64,000 bases of DNA, taken from positions 3,720,001 through 3,784,000 of the forward strand of contig NZ_CP036274.1 of assembly GCF_007747655.1 (NCBI RefSeq). The letters are read 5' to 3'. Below the pieces are notes generated by a model, which saw nothing but the letters and a program-made list of their open reading frames with translations, had not been told where the DNA came from and did no database searches. Numbering within the stretch: position 1 is the stretch's first letter; every line of letters begins with the position of its first letter. This DNA is from Anatilimnocola aggregata. GTDB taxonomy: Bacteria; Planctomycetota; Planctomycetia; Pirellulales; Pirellulaceae. The position numbers and the translations under genes were made by a program. Positions 1 to 9,162 of the stretch are shown in pieces.

Positions 1-67
1 CGAGCGCGATGGTCAGCAAATAGCCCCACAGCAGAAACTGCCACAATTCAGCGGAGCTAGGAGGCAT
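1..67 (-). CDS. N-terminus of a membrane protein, cut by the window edge
   Basis: Reading the minus strand from an ATG at 67 gives 22 codons (MPPSSAELWQFLLWGYLLTI...) that stay open to the window edge. The residues become hydrophobic from about position 9, as at the start of a first transmembrane segment. It starts 18 bases after the stop of the larger membrane-protein gene upstream, so the two are probably co-transcribed. The family cannot be told from this fragment. Confidence 0.55.
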   Translation of the reverse strand, partial: MPPSSAELWQFLLWGYLLTIAL

Positions 68-85
68 GACGAATTCTTGGGGACG

Positions 86-1114
86 CTACAACAGTCGCAG
101 CAGGAAGGGAACTTCCGCCAGCACGTGCAGCATGGCCACGGTGAAATAAACGTTGCGTGTCAGCGGATAATCGGCGGCGAAACCGGCCCAGAGCGCGATG
201 ACAATGATTAGTCCCAGTGCGAGCAGGCACGCGATTCCAATTCGCCAGATCTGTCCGCGCCGCGCGAGCGGAAGCTGCTCGAGTTGCCACGGTTTGCTGA
301 TTCCCGCTAACAGCGGAACAGCAATCAGCCACACGCCGTAGTGCAGCATTTCCAAAAAAGTATGCGTGGCCACCAGCAAGTGAGTTGAGATGCCACTTAA
401 GATGCCATCTCCCGCGTGCTGAGAGATCTGCAGCGAGAGGATGTCTTCGCCGGGCAAATCGGGGGTGTTGCGGAGCGTCCACCAGAGCAGGCCTAGTAAC
501 AGCGGCAGCAAAGCCAGGCAACCGCGATACGCAGTTAGCCACGGCGACTTGGCGCGGGCCAGTTCCCGTTCGAGAAAGGTGAGCGCTACGAGCGGATGAA
601 TGTAAACGAGCGCCAAACTCCAGCCGAGCGGCCAGAGCCAGTTCAAACCAATCAGCAGTAGGCCGACGGGAATGAGCCAGCGCCAATCGCGCCGCGGGTT
701 TTGTGTGCTACGAAGGAGCGCAAGCGAGATGATCCAGACGACGAGCGCCGTGTTCCAGAGGGCGATGGTCGACAACCAATCGTCGGCCGACCAACGGGCC
801 GATCGGCCCAGCCAGGGAAACAGCGCCTGCCAGGCGGCGAGCGCGATCGTCCCGCCGATACCGAGAGCGAAGTAACCTGTCAGCGGGCCCCACTTGGCTG
901 GCATGCGCCGCAGCATGTAGCGGGCTTCCATCCAGTTATGCGGACCGGCAAACAGGAAGACAGCCACAATCGAAAACCCGAGCGGAGCGCACGCCGCCAG
1001 CAACCAAGCGGCGAGAACAAACACAACGACCACCGGCACCGGCCACCAGAGGATGACCGCTGAGGTCGATTCCGAGTATTCACCTCTCGCGGGTAGGCTA
1101 GCGAAAGTCGACAA
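86..1114 (-). CDS. polytopic membrane protein of unknown function
   Basis: This 342-residue protein is mostly hydrophobic, with roughly eight to nine predicted membrane segments separated by short loops; the first begins near residue 20 (LWWPVPVVVVFVLAAWLLAA) and the last is at the C-terminus. A polar cytoplasmic-type loop carries the string ARYMLRRMPAKWGP. I do not recognise a family motif. It is followed after 18 bases by a second membrane-protein start on the same strand, suggesting an operon that leaves the window. The start could be later, since no clear ribosome-binding site precedes the first Met. Confidence 0.65.
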   Translation of the reverse strand: MSTFASLPARGEYSESTSAVILWWPVPVVVVFVLAAWLLAACAPLGFSIVAVFLFAGPHNWMEARYMLRRMPAKWGPLTGYFALGIGGTIALAAWQALFPWLGRSARWSADDWLSTIALWNTALVVWIISLALLRSTQNPRRDWRWLIPVGLLLIGLNWLWPLGWSLALVYIHPLVALTFLERELARAKSPWLTAYRGCLALLPLLLGLLWWTLRNTPDLPGEDILSLQISQHAGDGILSGISTHLLVATHTFLEMLHYGVWLIAVPLLAGISKPWQLEQLPLARRGQIWRIGIACLLALGLIIVIALWAGFAADYPLTRNVYFTVAMLHVLAEVPFLLRLL

Positions 1115-1169
1115 GAGAGTGTGCTCCGTGAATCGAAGACTAGGTCGATCGAACTTGTCGATCGAACCC

Positions 1170-1709
1170 TTACTTGCCGCTGCTGAGGGTGAGCGTCACT
1201 TCTTCAGCTTCGTCCGAGTACTCAATCATGATTTGCGGCTTATCGTCACCAGGTGGTCGAGCCGGCCCGCGATAGGGTTGACCGGGAACCTTGATGTCAG
1301 CTTGGGCCACTCCCAACACGGCGAGCAGGCCAGCAGCGCCCAAGACAACAGCCTTCGTCGTTCGCAGCACATGCTTGCCCCGCAGCACGAACACGACACT
1401 AACCGCGGCCAGCGAGAGTGCGATGGCGGCAACGATCGAGCGCGGCGTGGGAGCAAGCGAACCTTGAGGTCTCGGTCCGGGTCCAAAACCGGGGATGCGA
1501 GGTGCCTCAGCTACAGGCTTCAAGCGAGCTGGAATGACAATCTTGGCTCGCACGCCTTGGTCACTCAAATCGGCCGTCTTGATCACTACCGGCGCTTTTT
1601 GAGAAGTCGCTTGTGGCCGCGGTATCGGCGCAGCATTGGCCGCCGCAAAGCGGACTCCCAACAGCAACATGGTGAGCGAAACGGCCATCGTCAACGTACC
1701 GGTTCTCAT
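1170..1709 (-). CDS. small secreted or membrane-anchored hypothetical protein
   Basis: I use the ATG that gives MRTGTLTMAVSLTMLLLGVR, because AAAGGA lies eight bases upstream and a Sec-type signal peptide follows directly; the longest ORF would add ten residues. The 179-residue product has a signal peptide, a Pro-rich stretch, and two hydrophobic segments in the second half (VAAIALSLAAVSVVFVL and VVLGAAGLLAVLGVAQA). It ends with an acidic tail. There is no recognisable catalytic motif. The gene shares its strand with the membrane-protein genes to the left but is separated from them by about 55 bases, so it may be the first gene of that unit. Confidence 0.55.
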   Translation of the reverse strand: MRTGTLTMAVSLTMLLLGVRFAAANAAPIPRPQATSQKAPVVIKTADLSDQGVRAKIVIPARLKPVAEAPRIPGFGPGPRPQGSLAPTPRSIVAAIALSLAAVSVVFVLRGKHVLRTTKAVVLGAAGLLAVLGVAQADIKVPGQPYRGPARPPGDDKPQIMIEYSDEAEEVTLTLSSGK

Positions 1710-1947
1710 GGATTTCATCCTTTGACGTTGTTGCCCCACTAGGAACGCCCGCTATTAGAGCGTGATTCGCTCCCCCAGTGCAAACGTGGCCAGCCAGCAT
1801 CTGTTACACGAATGGCTGATGATAGCGAGACAATCTGTCGGACTGATTGCTTCTGCTTCTCGCCCATGCGCACAATGACCGCATTCGGACAGTCAGCTGA
1901 GTGCCGTACTTGGCGGCTGTGTTGCATCTTTTGTCGGGAGTGGAACC

Positions 1948-3039
1948 ATGCGCAAAACTGTCTCGTTCGCCAGTCTGCTGGTCATGTTGCTGACTTTGGC
2001 TACCACCAGCCAGGCTGCCAACAAATGGGGTTTAAAAGAGGGATCGCCAGAATTGAAGTCGGCCGGGCATCTGGCGTTTGGTCCCGACGGCGTTCTCTTC
2101 ATTGGTGATGCCAAAGGAGCTCAAATCGTTGCCATTGATACTGGCGATGCCAAGGGGGAAGCTGCCAAGGCCAAGTACGACATCGCTAATCTGAACGAAG
2201 CGCTCAGCGCTGCCGTGGGCGGTTCGAAGGTCACGGTGAACGACCTGGTTGTGAACCCAGCCAGCGGCAACCTGTTTTTGTCGGTCAGCAAAGCCGATGG
2301 TCAACCTGGGCTGATCAAGATCGACGCAACTGGCAAGGCGAGCGAAATTTCGCTGACGAAAGCGACGTTCCAAAAACTGGCCCTGCCCAACCCACCCGAA
2401 GATAAGGTTACGGGCGAAGGCCCTCGCGCTCGCAATCGCCGCAATGAAGCGATTACCGACCTGGCTTATTCCGACGGTAAGTTGCTCGTCACTGGCATGA
2501 CGGCCGATGCCGCTCCGTCGAACGTCCGCGAAATCACGTTCCCCTTCGTCGAAGCTGATCCAGGCACACAGGTCGAAATCTATCACGGTGCCCACGGCAA
2601 GCTGGAAGATTACGCCGCCATCCGCGCCTTTGTGCCGCTGACCATCGATGGCCAACCTTCGATTCTCGCTGGTTTCACCTGCACGCCGCTCGTCCGCTTC
2701 TCGGTCAACGACCTGGACGCCGGCAAGAAGGTCCGCGGCACCACGGTGGCCGAACTGGGGAATCGCAATCAACCTCTCGATATCGTCCTTTATGAAAAGG
2801 GTGGCGATAAGTTCCTGTTAATTGCCAACACCAATCGCGGGGTGATGAAGGTCAGCACCAAGGACATCGGGCGCAAGGACGGCATTACCGAGCGGATCAG
2901 CAACACTGCCGGACAAGCGTACGAAACGATTGCCGATCTGCAAGGAACCGTGCAACTCGATAAACTGACCGACACGCAAGCGGTGGTGGTGGTCAACAAA
3001 GATGGGGCACTCGCCCTGAAGACGGTCGCCCTGCCGTAG
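1948..3039 (+). CDS. secreted beta-propeller-like protein
   Basis: The 363-residue product begins with a clear Sec signal peptide (MRKTVSFASLLVMLLTLATT, cleavage near SQA-AN). Short segments such as HLAFGPDGVLFIGD and VNDLVVNPASGNLFLSVSK resemble NHL or SMP30-type propeller blades, so a periplasmic propeller is the best guess. No catalytic residues can be assigned. The ATG is supported by GGGAG seven bases upstream. A perfect palindrome with a T-rich tail follows the stop and should end the transcript. It appears to be a single-gene unit. Confidence 0.75.
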   Translation: MRKTVSFASLLVMLLTLATTSQAANKWGLKEGSPELKSAGHLAFGPDGVLFIGDAKGAQIVAIDTGDAKGEAAKAKYDIANLNEALSAAVGGSKVTVNDLVVNPASGNLFLSVSKADGQPGLIKIDATGKASEISLTKATFQKLALPNPPEDKVTGEGPRARNRRNEAITDLAYSDGKLLVTGMTADAAPSNVREITFPFVEADPGTQVEIYHGAHGKLEDYAAIRAFVPLTIDGQPSILAGFTCTPLVRFSVNDLDAGKKVRGTTVAELGNRNQPLDIVLYEKGGDKFLLIANTNRGVMKVSTKDIGRKDGITERISNTAGQAYETIADLQGTVQLDKLTDTQAVVVVNKDGALALKTVALP

Positions 3040-3080
3040 TGCAGTTGGCCGTCCAACTTTCCCACCTGTTCAATATTTGA

Positions 3081-3110
3081 GAGACACGCCGATCGGCGTG
3101 TCTCATTTTG
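3081..3110 (+). terminator. palindromic terminator after the propeller gene
   Basis: Bases 3081-3104 form a perfect palindrome (GAGACACGCC, GATC centre, GGCGTGTCTC) followed by ATTTTG. It lies 42 bases after the stop at 3039. This fits an intrinsic terminator, although the T-run is short. Confidence 0.7.
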
Positions 3111-3555
3111 TTGACAAGCCAAACTTGGCAACTGCCGGGCCGCTGCTATTCGATTCCAATTCTTAACTCTCTCACTCTTCCGCCGCGGCCGCGCGCTCCG
3201 TTTCTTTCGATCACGCAACTCGCGCTCCTGTTGCCAAAAGGCATCATTCGGTTGTGCGGGAGCGGAGGCATGCTGAGAAAAATCAACACGTGGCGAAATC
3301 ACGATTTGGCAAAAGAAAAGGTCATCGCCCCGATTTTCTTGCTGATTTGCGGGATTTTTAGCTGATTAGTGCACTGGCCTGAATTCGCCACCACGGTCCG
3401 CGGCAATTTGGCACAACCCCTGCTTTACTCCCCGGCCATACCAGAAGTCGGCGGAGGCGGTGTGCCCCCATCTCCGCCGGGCCCGTCGACGATCGACGGG
3501 CGTACACGGATTGAACGTGTTTAGTTTTTTTTCCCAATGTTTCGAGGAGATTGGA
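3111..3555. other. non-coding gap upstream of the prepilin gene
   Basis: No convincing gene is seen here. Short ORFs on both strands lack ribosome-binding sites and family resemblance. A hairpin at 3481-3501 (GCCCGTCGA, three-base loop, TCGACGGGC) is followed 24 bases later by eight T residues and may belong to the leader of the prepilin transcript. GAGGAG at 3545-3550 serves as the ribosome-binding site of the next gene. Confidence 0.5.
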
Positions 3556-3888
3556 ATGAAGAAGGTTCTTGCTCGCGTTTGGTCGGAACAGGACGGCGTC
3601 CTGTCGTTTGAATGGGTACTGCTCGTGACTCTGCTCACGATCGGTATCGTTAGTGGTGTTGCCGGTGCTCGCGATGCGATCATCGACGAACTGGGTGACG
3701 TGGCCCAAGCCATGTTGGCTTTGGACCAATCGTATGTCATCGACTTCCCGTTGGCCGTTTCGGTTCACACTGCCACGACCACCTCGGGTGCCAGCGATTC
3801 GTCCTTCACCGACTTCCTGATTTACACCGACTGCGCTCGTCAAACCAGCACGACTGGTATGGGTACGGTTTCGGACAACGAGTCGTAA
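3556..3888 (+). CDS. Flp-like type IVb prepilin
   Basis: The ATG at 3556 has a GAGGAGA ribosome-binding site and gives a 110-residue product. Its N-terminus has the layout of a type IVb prepilin: a short charged leader (MKKVLARVWSEQDG), then VLSFEWVLLVTLLTIGIVSG. Cleavage after the Gly would leave Glu at position +5 of the mature protein, followed by about 20 hydrophobic residues. The rest is a small Ser/Thr-rich domain. No prepilin peptidase, Tad ATPase or secretin gene is in the window, so the gene stands apart from any assembly cluster. Its role as pilin or pseudopilin is inferred from the N-terminus only. Confidence 0.7.
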   Translation: MKKVLARVWSEQDGVLSFEWVLLVTLLTIGIVSGVAGARDAIIDELGDVAQAMLALDQSYVIDFPLAVSVHTATTTSGASDSSFTDFLIYTDCARQTSTTGMGTVSDNES

Positions 3889-3962
3889 TCGTCCCAGCGA
3901 GATATGTCAGCTGGGGTGGACGAGGTTCGTCTTGCTTCACTCCGGTTGAGCGCTCGTTCGCT

Positions 3963-4006
3963 GAGGTCTGACTGTCAGTTGGCAGTCAGACCTCGCGTAT
4001 TTTCTT
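3963..4006. terminator. strong hairpin between convergent genes
   Basis: GAGGTCTGACTG (3963-3974) and CAGTCAGACCTC (3983-3994) form a perfect 12-bp stem with an eight-base loop, followed by GCGTATTTTCTT. It lies between the prepilin gene and the convergent kinase gene and could terminate both. Confidence 0.75.
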
Positions 4007-4023
4007 GGCAATTGTTCGGCGCA

Positions 4024-6276
4024 TTATTTGCGCCGGTTACGCAGCGTTTGAGCCAGCGTTTGCACGTCTTGCAGCGGGGTTGATTGCGTCGAACCAGAGG
4101 ATGAACTGCGGATCGATGGTCGCTGTTCGCGGAACTGGCGAATGACGAACCACCAGAGGCCGATGCTTAGCACCACAATCGAGGCTAAGGCGATGAGGGC
4201 TTCGCGCAGCAGACGATTGCCCAACTGCTGCACCGGGCCGATCACAAACCGATAGTCCTCCTGCATCAGGACGATCAAGCCCGATTCGGCCTGCGAGGCA
4301 TCCGGTAGTTTGACCGGCGCAGCCACGCCAATCCAGGGACGATCAAATCCCTTCTCCTTGCCCAGCGGATGGTCGCCGAGCGGGTCATGATAGGTGCCGC
4401 GTTCCGTACCAGGAACTGCTTCGCCGCGCATGATTTCGCCCGGCACGCGACGGGCGAATACATCGGCTGGCAACCGCACCTTGTCGTGTCGCAGCAGGTC
4501 GTATAGCGGATGGTGGAGAACGGTCCCTGCCGATTCACCCTTGCGCCCGTCGATCAGCACGGGGAAGTGATCGACTTCAACGATCTTCTCTTCACCGGCC
4601 TGCTTTTGGCTGGCTACTAATTCGAGATCGCTGAGGTTGACGGTGAGAACCAGCACACCAATAAACTTTTTGTCGTTATCCAAGAGCGGCGTGGAAACGG
4701 CGACCTTCCACCGCTGAGTGGATGAGCTTTGAAACACGCTCGATAGATTTGTCTGCTCGATGTGTTTGGCATTGGGACTGGCGCGGGGAAACTCCGGCAA
4801 CTCGACAGCATCGCCCGAAAAGTAAGATCGGTGGGCGACATTCTTACCGATGCTGCGCGAGACGGCATCTTCGTCGAAGACGACTGCCAACTGCGTGCCG
4901 AAGGCATCGGTCACGAACATGCTCGCAAATTTAGGGGCCCGCGCATCTTTTTCCGCTGCTGCCTGATAAGCCCGGAAGCGTTTGTCGAGATACTCGTTCA
5001 GATCCGAACGAACTTTCTCGTTCAAAAACTTTGGCCGGGCTTCATTCAGGTCGGCATCGGTAACTTGGGGGTTGTTTAACTTCGGCAGCCACATACTCTG
5101 CTGCAGTACGGGAGCCAGATGCGCATGCAGTTCTTCGCGGTTGGCTTCCTGGCGGCAAATATCGAAATAGTTCGCGATCTTGACGGTCACCTTTTCGGCT
5201 GCCAACTGAGCGGCGAAGTCGTTGTTGTCGACTGCCCGGCTACGGGCCATTTCTTCGGTATCGCGCAGGGCCTGCTCGTAGCCACGAAAGCCGAACAGTG
5301 TCATCGCCGAGAGCAGAATGAGCGGCCCGGCAAAGCCCAATACCAGCATCGGCCGCCGCGATCGACTCTTTTCGCGCGCGGTCAGTGCATCGAGCACTTC
5401 TTGGATGTTGGCAAAGCGATCTTGGGGATGCGGCGCGAGGCAGCGGTCGATGATCTCGGCCAGCGCGCGATCCATACCTGTCACCCGGCGATGTTCAGTG
5501 GGCAACGGGGCCGTTGTGATTAGTCGGCGATAGCGGGCCAGGCGATCGGCCAGGTCGCCGGCCGTGTCGATGTGCGAGACAGAGTCGTCGTTGCGATGCG
5601 GAGGCAAACCAACCAGCAGGCAGTACAGAATGGCTCCCATTGCGTAGACATCCCACCGCACGTCGGGGACGGCTTGCAGGTCGGCCTGTTCGGGGGCCAT
5701 ATAAAACAGCGTACCGAGCGCGGGGCGCTGCTCGTGCGATAGCCGCGACTGACCAAAATCGGCGAGTCGCGGGCGATTATCGGCGTCGAGCAGGATGTTC
5801 GCGGGCTTAAGGTCGCAGTGGAGCACCCCTTTGCCGTGGGCATGGGCGAGGCCAGTGCAAATTTCTTTCCACAGGTCGACGGCGTCGGTAATGCCGAGCG
5901 TCCCTTCGCGCCGCAGCATTTCATCGAGCGAGCCGTTCTCGATGTACTCCATCACATAGTACGGCGGGTCGGCATCCCAGCCCACATCGAGCAACTGGAC
6001 GACGTAACGATCGGCCGAGAGAAAGACCAGCTTCTCGACCTCGCGCGATAGCAGAGACCAATCGACGCTGCGGCGATGGGCATAGAACTTGATCGCGACT
6101 CGGCGGCCCGTGTTTTGATCGAGGCCGACCCAGACTTCGCCATACGCGCCGGTGCCCAGCAGTCGTTGGGCTTCGTAACCCGGGGCCTGCGTCGGAGGCT
6201 GCGTGCTCCGCAGGCTCAAGTCGCGCGAGCGCTGTTTATCGTCGTCGGACTGTTGCTCGGTAACGTCGGCACTCAT
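4024..6276 (-). CDS. receptor-type Ser/Thr protein kinase with Cache-like sensor
   Basis: I take the start at MSADVTEQQSD, giving 750 residues; the longest ORF would add 36 unconvincing residues. The kinase domain (about 34-290) has the Gly loop GTGAYGEVWVG, the ATP-binding Lys in AIKFY (K63), HCDLKPANILL (153-163), DFG (173-175) and APE (194-196). The catalytic Asp and DFG are intact; HRD reads HCD, so this is a non-RD kinase. A transmembrane segment near 305-330 and a second near 700 (ALIALASIVVLSIGLWWF) enclose about 370 residues that resemble a double-Cache sensor. The layout suggests a cytoplasmic kinase that responds to a periplasmic ligand. It is divergent from the amidohydrolase gene, with about 108 bases between starts. 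Confidence 0.9.
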   Translation of the reverse strand: MSADVTEQQSDDDKQRSRDLSLRSTQPPTQAPGYEAQRLLGTGAYGEVWVGLDQNTGRRVAIKFYAHRRSVDWSLLSREVEKLVFLSADRYVVQLLDVGWDADPPYYVMEYIENGSLDEMLRREGTLGITDAVDLWKEICTGLAHAHGKGVLHCDLKPANILLDADNRPRLADFGQSRLSHEQRPALGTLFYMAPEQADLQAVPDVRWDVYAMGAILYCLLVGLPPHRNDDSVSHIDTAGDLADRLARYRRLITTAPLPTEHRRVTGMDRALAEIIDRCLAPHPQDRFANIQEVLDALTAREKSRSRRPMLVLGFAGPLILLSAMTLFGFRGYEQALRDTEEMARSRAVDNNDFAAQLAAEKVTVKIANYFDICRQEANREELHAHLAPVLQQSMWLPKLNNPQVTDADLNEARPKFLNEKVRSDLNEYLDKRFRAYQAAAEKDARAPKFASMFVTDAFGTQLAVVFDEDAVSRSIGKNVAHRSYFSGDAVELPEFPRASPNAKHIEQTNLSSVFQSSSTQRWKVAVSTPLLDNDKKFIGVLVLTVNLSDLELVASQKQAGEEKIVEVDHFPVLIDGRKGESAGTVLHHPLYDLLRHDKVRLPADVFARRVPGEIMRGEAVPGTERGTYHDPLGDHPLGKEKGFDRPWIGVAAPVKLPDASQAESGLIVLMQEDYRFVIGPVQQLGNRLLREALIALASIVVLSIGLWWFVIRQFREQRPSIRSSSSGSTQSTPLQDVQTLAQTLRNRRK

Positions 6277-6384
6277 GCGGTCACATCGGCAAGTGGCGGA
6301 GAGTAGGTTATGGTAACACAGGTTCCGCAGGTTGGGGCGGGGGCGGAGTCGGGAGGCGGGAGTCAGAGGACAGAGGGCGGTCAA

Positions 6385-7584
6385 ATGCGATGTTGTTGGT
6401 TGGTGGTGGCGATGCAGCTGTTATTGGTAAGTGAAGTGCTTGCGCAGGAGAAGGCGGAAGAGGCACCAGTGTTGGATGGTCGCGAAGGGCGGCAATTGTT
6501 GCTGGAGAATTTTCGGCCGCAGTCGATGCTGAAAGTGCCAGCGACAAAACTAGCGGGGGCAAAGTATCCCGCGATTGATATTCACTCGCACTTTCGCATT
6601 CGCCTGCGTCACTCGGCAGAGCAACTCGAGGCCTTTGTGCAGGTGATGGATCGGCAGCGAATTGCCGTGTGCGTCAGTCTCGATGGCCAGTTGGGTGAGA
6701 ACATCGACGAACATGTGAAGTATTTACTCACCAAGTATCCCGATCGGTTTGCGATGTTCGCGAATCTCGATTGGCAAGGGACTGGCAAGGTCGATCAGCC
6801 CGCGACTTGGGACTGCAATCGCCCCGATTTTGCGCGGCGAATGGCCGGGCAATTGGCCGATGCGAAAACGCGGGGCTGTTGCGGGCTGAAGATTTTTAAG
6901 TCGTTTGGGCTCGAATATAAAAACGCAGATGGTTCGCTGGTGAAGATCGACGATCCGCGGTTCGATCCCATCTGGCAAGCGTGTGGCGAGTTGGGCTTTC
7001 CGGTGATTATTCACGTTGCCGATCCCGCAGCATTCTTCTTGCCGATCGACGAGAAGAATGAGCGCTGGGAAGAGTTGCATCGCCGGCCCGAATGGAGTTT
7101 TTACGGCCCACAGTTCCCGCCGCGCGAGGAGTTGCTCGCAGCCTTTCATCGAGTGGTGGGACGACATCCCCAAACGAAGTTTATTGGCGCTCATCTCGAT
7201 GGCGATGCGGAGAATCTCCAGGCCGTCGCCAGGGCGCTCGACGAGCATCCGAACCTCTATGTCGAACTGGCTTCGCGAATTGCCGAGCTCGGCCGACAGC
7301 CCTACTCAGCCCGCAAGTTTTTAGTGAAGTACCAGGATCGCGTCTTGCTTGGTACCGATGGCCCCTGGCCGGAAGAACGCTTGAAGTTGTATTGGCGATT
7401 TTTGGAAACCGAAGACGAGTATTTTCCCTACTCGGAGAAAGAGTTTCCGCCGCAAGGGCTGTGGCAGATTTATGGAGTCTATTTGCCGGATGAAGTACTG
7501 CGGAAGATCTACTTTGAAAACGCGCTCAAGTTACTGCCGAGTGTGCAAGCCAGGTATGCGCGGGCCGCGGCTGCATTTAAGTGA
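6385..7584 (+). CDS. secreted amidohydrolase-family (Amidohydro_2) metal-dependent hydrolase
   Basis: The start at 6385 (MRCCWLVVAMQLLLVSEVLA) gives a Sec signal peptide and 399 residues; the longest ORF would begin inside the divergent promoter region. A TIM-barrel amidohydrolase pattern is visible: DIHSHF with the first two His ligands, IIHVAD, GAHLDG and GTDGPW with the likely catalytic Asp. The spacing fits the Amidohydro_2 family, which includes decarboxylases and lactonases, so the substrate is not known. A probable AGGG ribosome-binding site lies upstream. Export to the periplasm is inferred from the signal peptide. Confidence 0.8.
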   Translation: MRCCWLVVAMQLLLVSEVLAQEKAEEAPVLDGREGRQLLLENFRPQSMLKVPATKLAGAKYPAIDIHSHFRIRLRHSAEQLEAFVQVMDRQRIAVCVSLDGQLGENIDEHVKYLLTKYPDRFAMFANLDWQGTGKVDQPATWDCNRPDFARRMAGQLADAKTRGCCGLKIFKSFGLEYKNADGSLVKIDDPRFDPIWQACGELGFPVIIHVADPAAFFLPIDEKNERWEELHRRPEWSFYGPQFPPREELLAAFHRVVGRHPQTKFIGAHLDGDAENLQAVARALDEHPNLYVELASRIAELGRQPYSARKFLVKYQDRVLLGTDGPWPEERLKLYWRFLETEDEYFPYSEKEFPPQGLWQIYGVYLPDEVLRKIYFENALKLLPSVQARYARAAAAFK

Positions 7585-7724
7585 TTGAGGGGCAATTGTT
7601 GTAAGCAACAACAGAAGACGATTCCCGTAAAAGAAGAATGGCATGAGGCCACGGAGATTGGCTATACTCCTCCCCACAGAGATGGTTGGCTGCTCACGAC
7701 AATTCAATAGCAATGGAACGGGCT

Positions 7725-8297
7725 ATGTCGGTTTCCAGCGAGAAGATTTCTGTCGCATGTCCGCAATGCAACAAACGACTGTCGGTACCCGCCGGAACTC
7801 TCGGCAAAAAAGCGCGCTGCCCGAGTTGTCAAACCGTCTTCTTGCTAGAGCCAGTGTACGACGCTGAGGTCGTGTCCACTCCGCCTCCCATGCAATCGCC
7901 AGCGCTCGCGCCCCTCTCGCCTTTGAACGCCCCTGCCAGTGGCTTTGGCGGCAATCCTTGGGGTACACCTCCCGCGTCTTCTCCTTACGGCAGCGATGCG
8001 TACGAGCCCGACTATCAACTGCAAGCTGCGCCACCCACACCGGTTTCGAATTATCCGCCGCCGCAGTTTTCGCAAATGCCAATGAACACCAGCGGCTATT
8101 CAAGCACGCAGTACAAACGACAATCGCGGGGCTTTAGTAGTACCGCGCTCGGTGGCATGGCGATGATGGCCCTCGCCGTGGTGTGGTTTTTTGGGGGCCT
8201 GGCCGTGGGTGTGATATTTATCTATCCACCAATCATGTTTGTCATCGGCTTCTGCTCGATGATTGGCGGCCTCTTTGGTGGTGGTGGAGATGATTAG
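7725..8297 (+). CDS. zinc-ribbon membrane protein (MJ0042-type)
   Basis: The first 40 residues hold a two-CxxC zinc ribbon (CPQCNKRLSVPAGTLGKKAR followed by CPSC), typical of the MJ0042 type common in planctomycetes. A Pro/Ser-rich linker of about 90 residues follows, then one or two hydrophobic segments (MMALAVVWFFGGLAVGVIFI and the following IMFVIGFCSMIGG) near the C-terminus, ending in GGGGDD. The protein is probably anchored in the membrane with the ribbon in the cytoplasm. Starts at 7713 and 7725 are both possible; neither has a strong ribosome-binding site. Its function is not known. Confidence 0.7.
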   Translation: MSVSSEKISVACPQCNKRLSVPAGTLGKKARCPSCQTVFLLEPVYDAEVVSTPPPMQSPALAPLSPLNAPASGFGGNPWGTPPASSPYGSDAYEPDYQLQAAPPTPVSNYPPPQFSQMPMNTSGYSSTQYKRQSRGFSSTALGGMAMMALAVVWFFGGLAVGVIFIYPPIMFVIGFCSMIGGLFGGGGDD

Positions 8298-8312
8298 TTG
8301 TTGCCAGGCGTA

Positions 8313-9146
8313 CTAAGGCTTCGCCGGTACCGCGAACAGAATCTCCTTCTTCGCGCGATTGATTCCAACCAACCCGCCGGTGACGGGATCGTGAGCGATC
8401 CCCTGCCCTGTGAACGGTGCCTTCTCTTGGGCGATGAATTCCAACTCCGTTGATTTCTTATCAGCCGCCGGGACTTGTAGGCGATAGAGCACGCCATGAT
8501 CGTGATCGGTGACGAGGAGCGTGTCTTTGTGCCACACGCCGCCCGAGATGCTGGCGCTGCCGATTTGGTTGATGACCACGTCGGGATAGGTCCAGCGCCC
8601 GGTTTCGTTCCACTTGTCATCGAAGCGGACGAGAAATGTCTCCTGGTTGGTGCTGCCATAGCGGGCGAAGTTGCACCACCAATGTTCGCCCCGTTGGATG
8701 GCCCACGTTAAACTCCCACCGAAATTGCCGAAGTCTTTGAAGACGGCGATCTCCATGCTCGCAGGATCGAGCAGCATGATTTCGCTCTGCTCAGGCTTGA
8801 GCGGGTAGTTGGAGTGAGCGCAATACAACTTTCCCTCATGGAAAAAGCCGCTATTTAGGTGCTTGACCACGATCTTGGCGGTGCTTGTGGCAACTCGCTG
8901 GTCTGTTTTTCGGTCGTACTTAGCAATTTTGCTGTTGGTGATCGCGTAAGCATATTTCTCATCTGCCGCTGCTGCCTGATGAGCTTCGGGAGCAGCGATC
9001 GATTTTGTTTGCTCCCAGGCGGGACCTTGCTTGGTGCTTTCCGCTGGCTCCAGTCCGTGCGCGCCAGCAGGTAAGAAGCTGGCAGTCACGAGCGCGCATA
9101 GTGGCAACATCAACGCGATGGCCACGACGGCGAAATGCTTTTGCAT
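8313..9146 (-). CDS. secreted propeller-like hypothetical protein
   Basis: The 277-residue product starts with a long signal peptide (MQKHFAVVAIALMLPLCALV). The mature part has repeated strands of the kind seen in propeller proteins (KIAKYDRKTDQRVATS, EIMLLDPASMEIAVFKD, GVLYRLQVPAADKK). No catalytic motif is visible. It begins 16 bases after the stop of the esterase gene on the same strand, so the two probably form an operon and may act on the same exported substrate. Confidence 0.7.
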   Translation of the reverse strand: MQKHFAVVAIALMLPLCALVTASFLPAGAHGLEPAESTKQGPAWEQTKSIAAPEAHQAAAADEKYAYAITNSKIAKYDRKTDQRVATSTAKIVVKHLNSGFFHEGKLYCAHSNYPLKPEQSEIMLLDPASMEIAVFKDFGNFGGSLTWAIQRGEHWWCNFARYGSTNQETFLVRFDDKWNETGRWTYPDVVINQIGSASISGGVWHKDTLLVTDHDHGVLYRLQVPAADKKSTELEFIAQEKAPFTGQGIAHDPVTGGLVGINRAKKEILFAVPAKP

Positions 9147-9162
9147 CGGGGACGACCTTGCG

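Noticed and set aside
2032-2772. 246-residue minus-strand open frame
   Set aside because: It is antisense to the propeller-like gene with signal peptide and ribosome-binding site.
3108-3365. 85-residue plus-strand open frame
   Set aside because: There is no ribosome-binding site and the composition does not resemble neighbouring genes; treated as non-coding.
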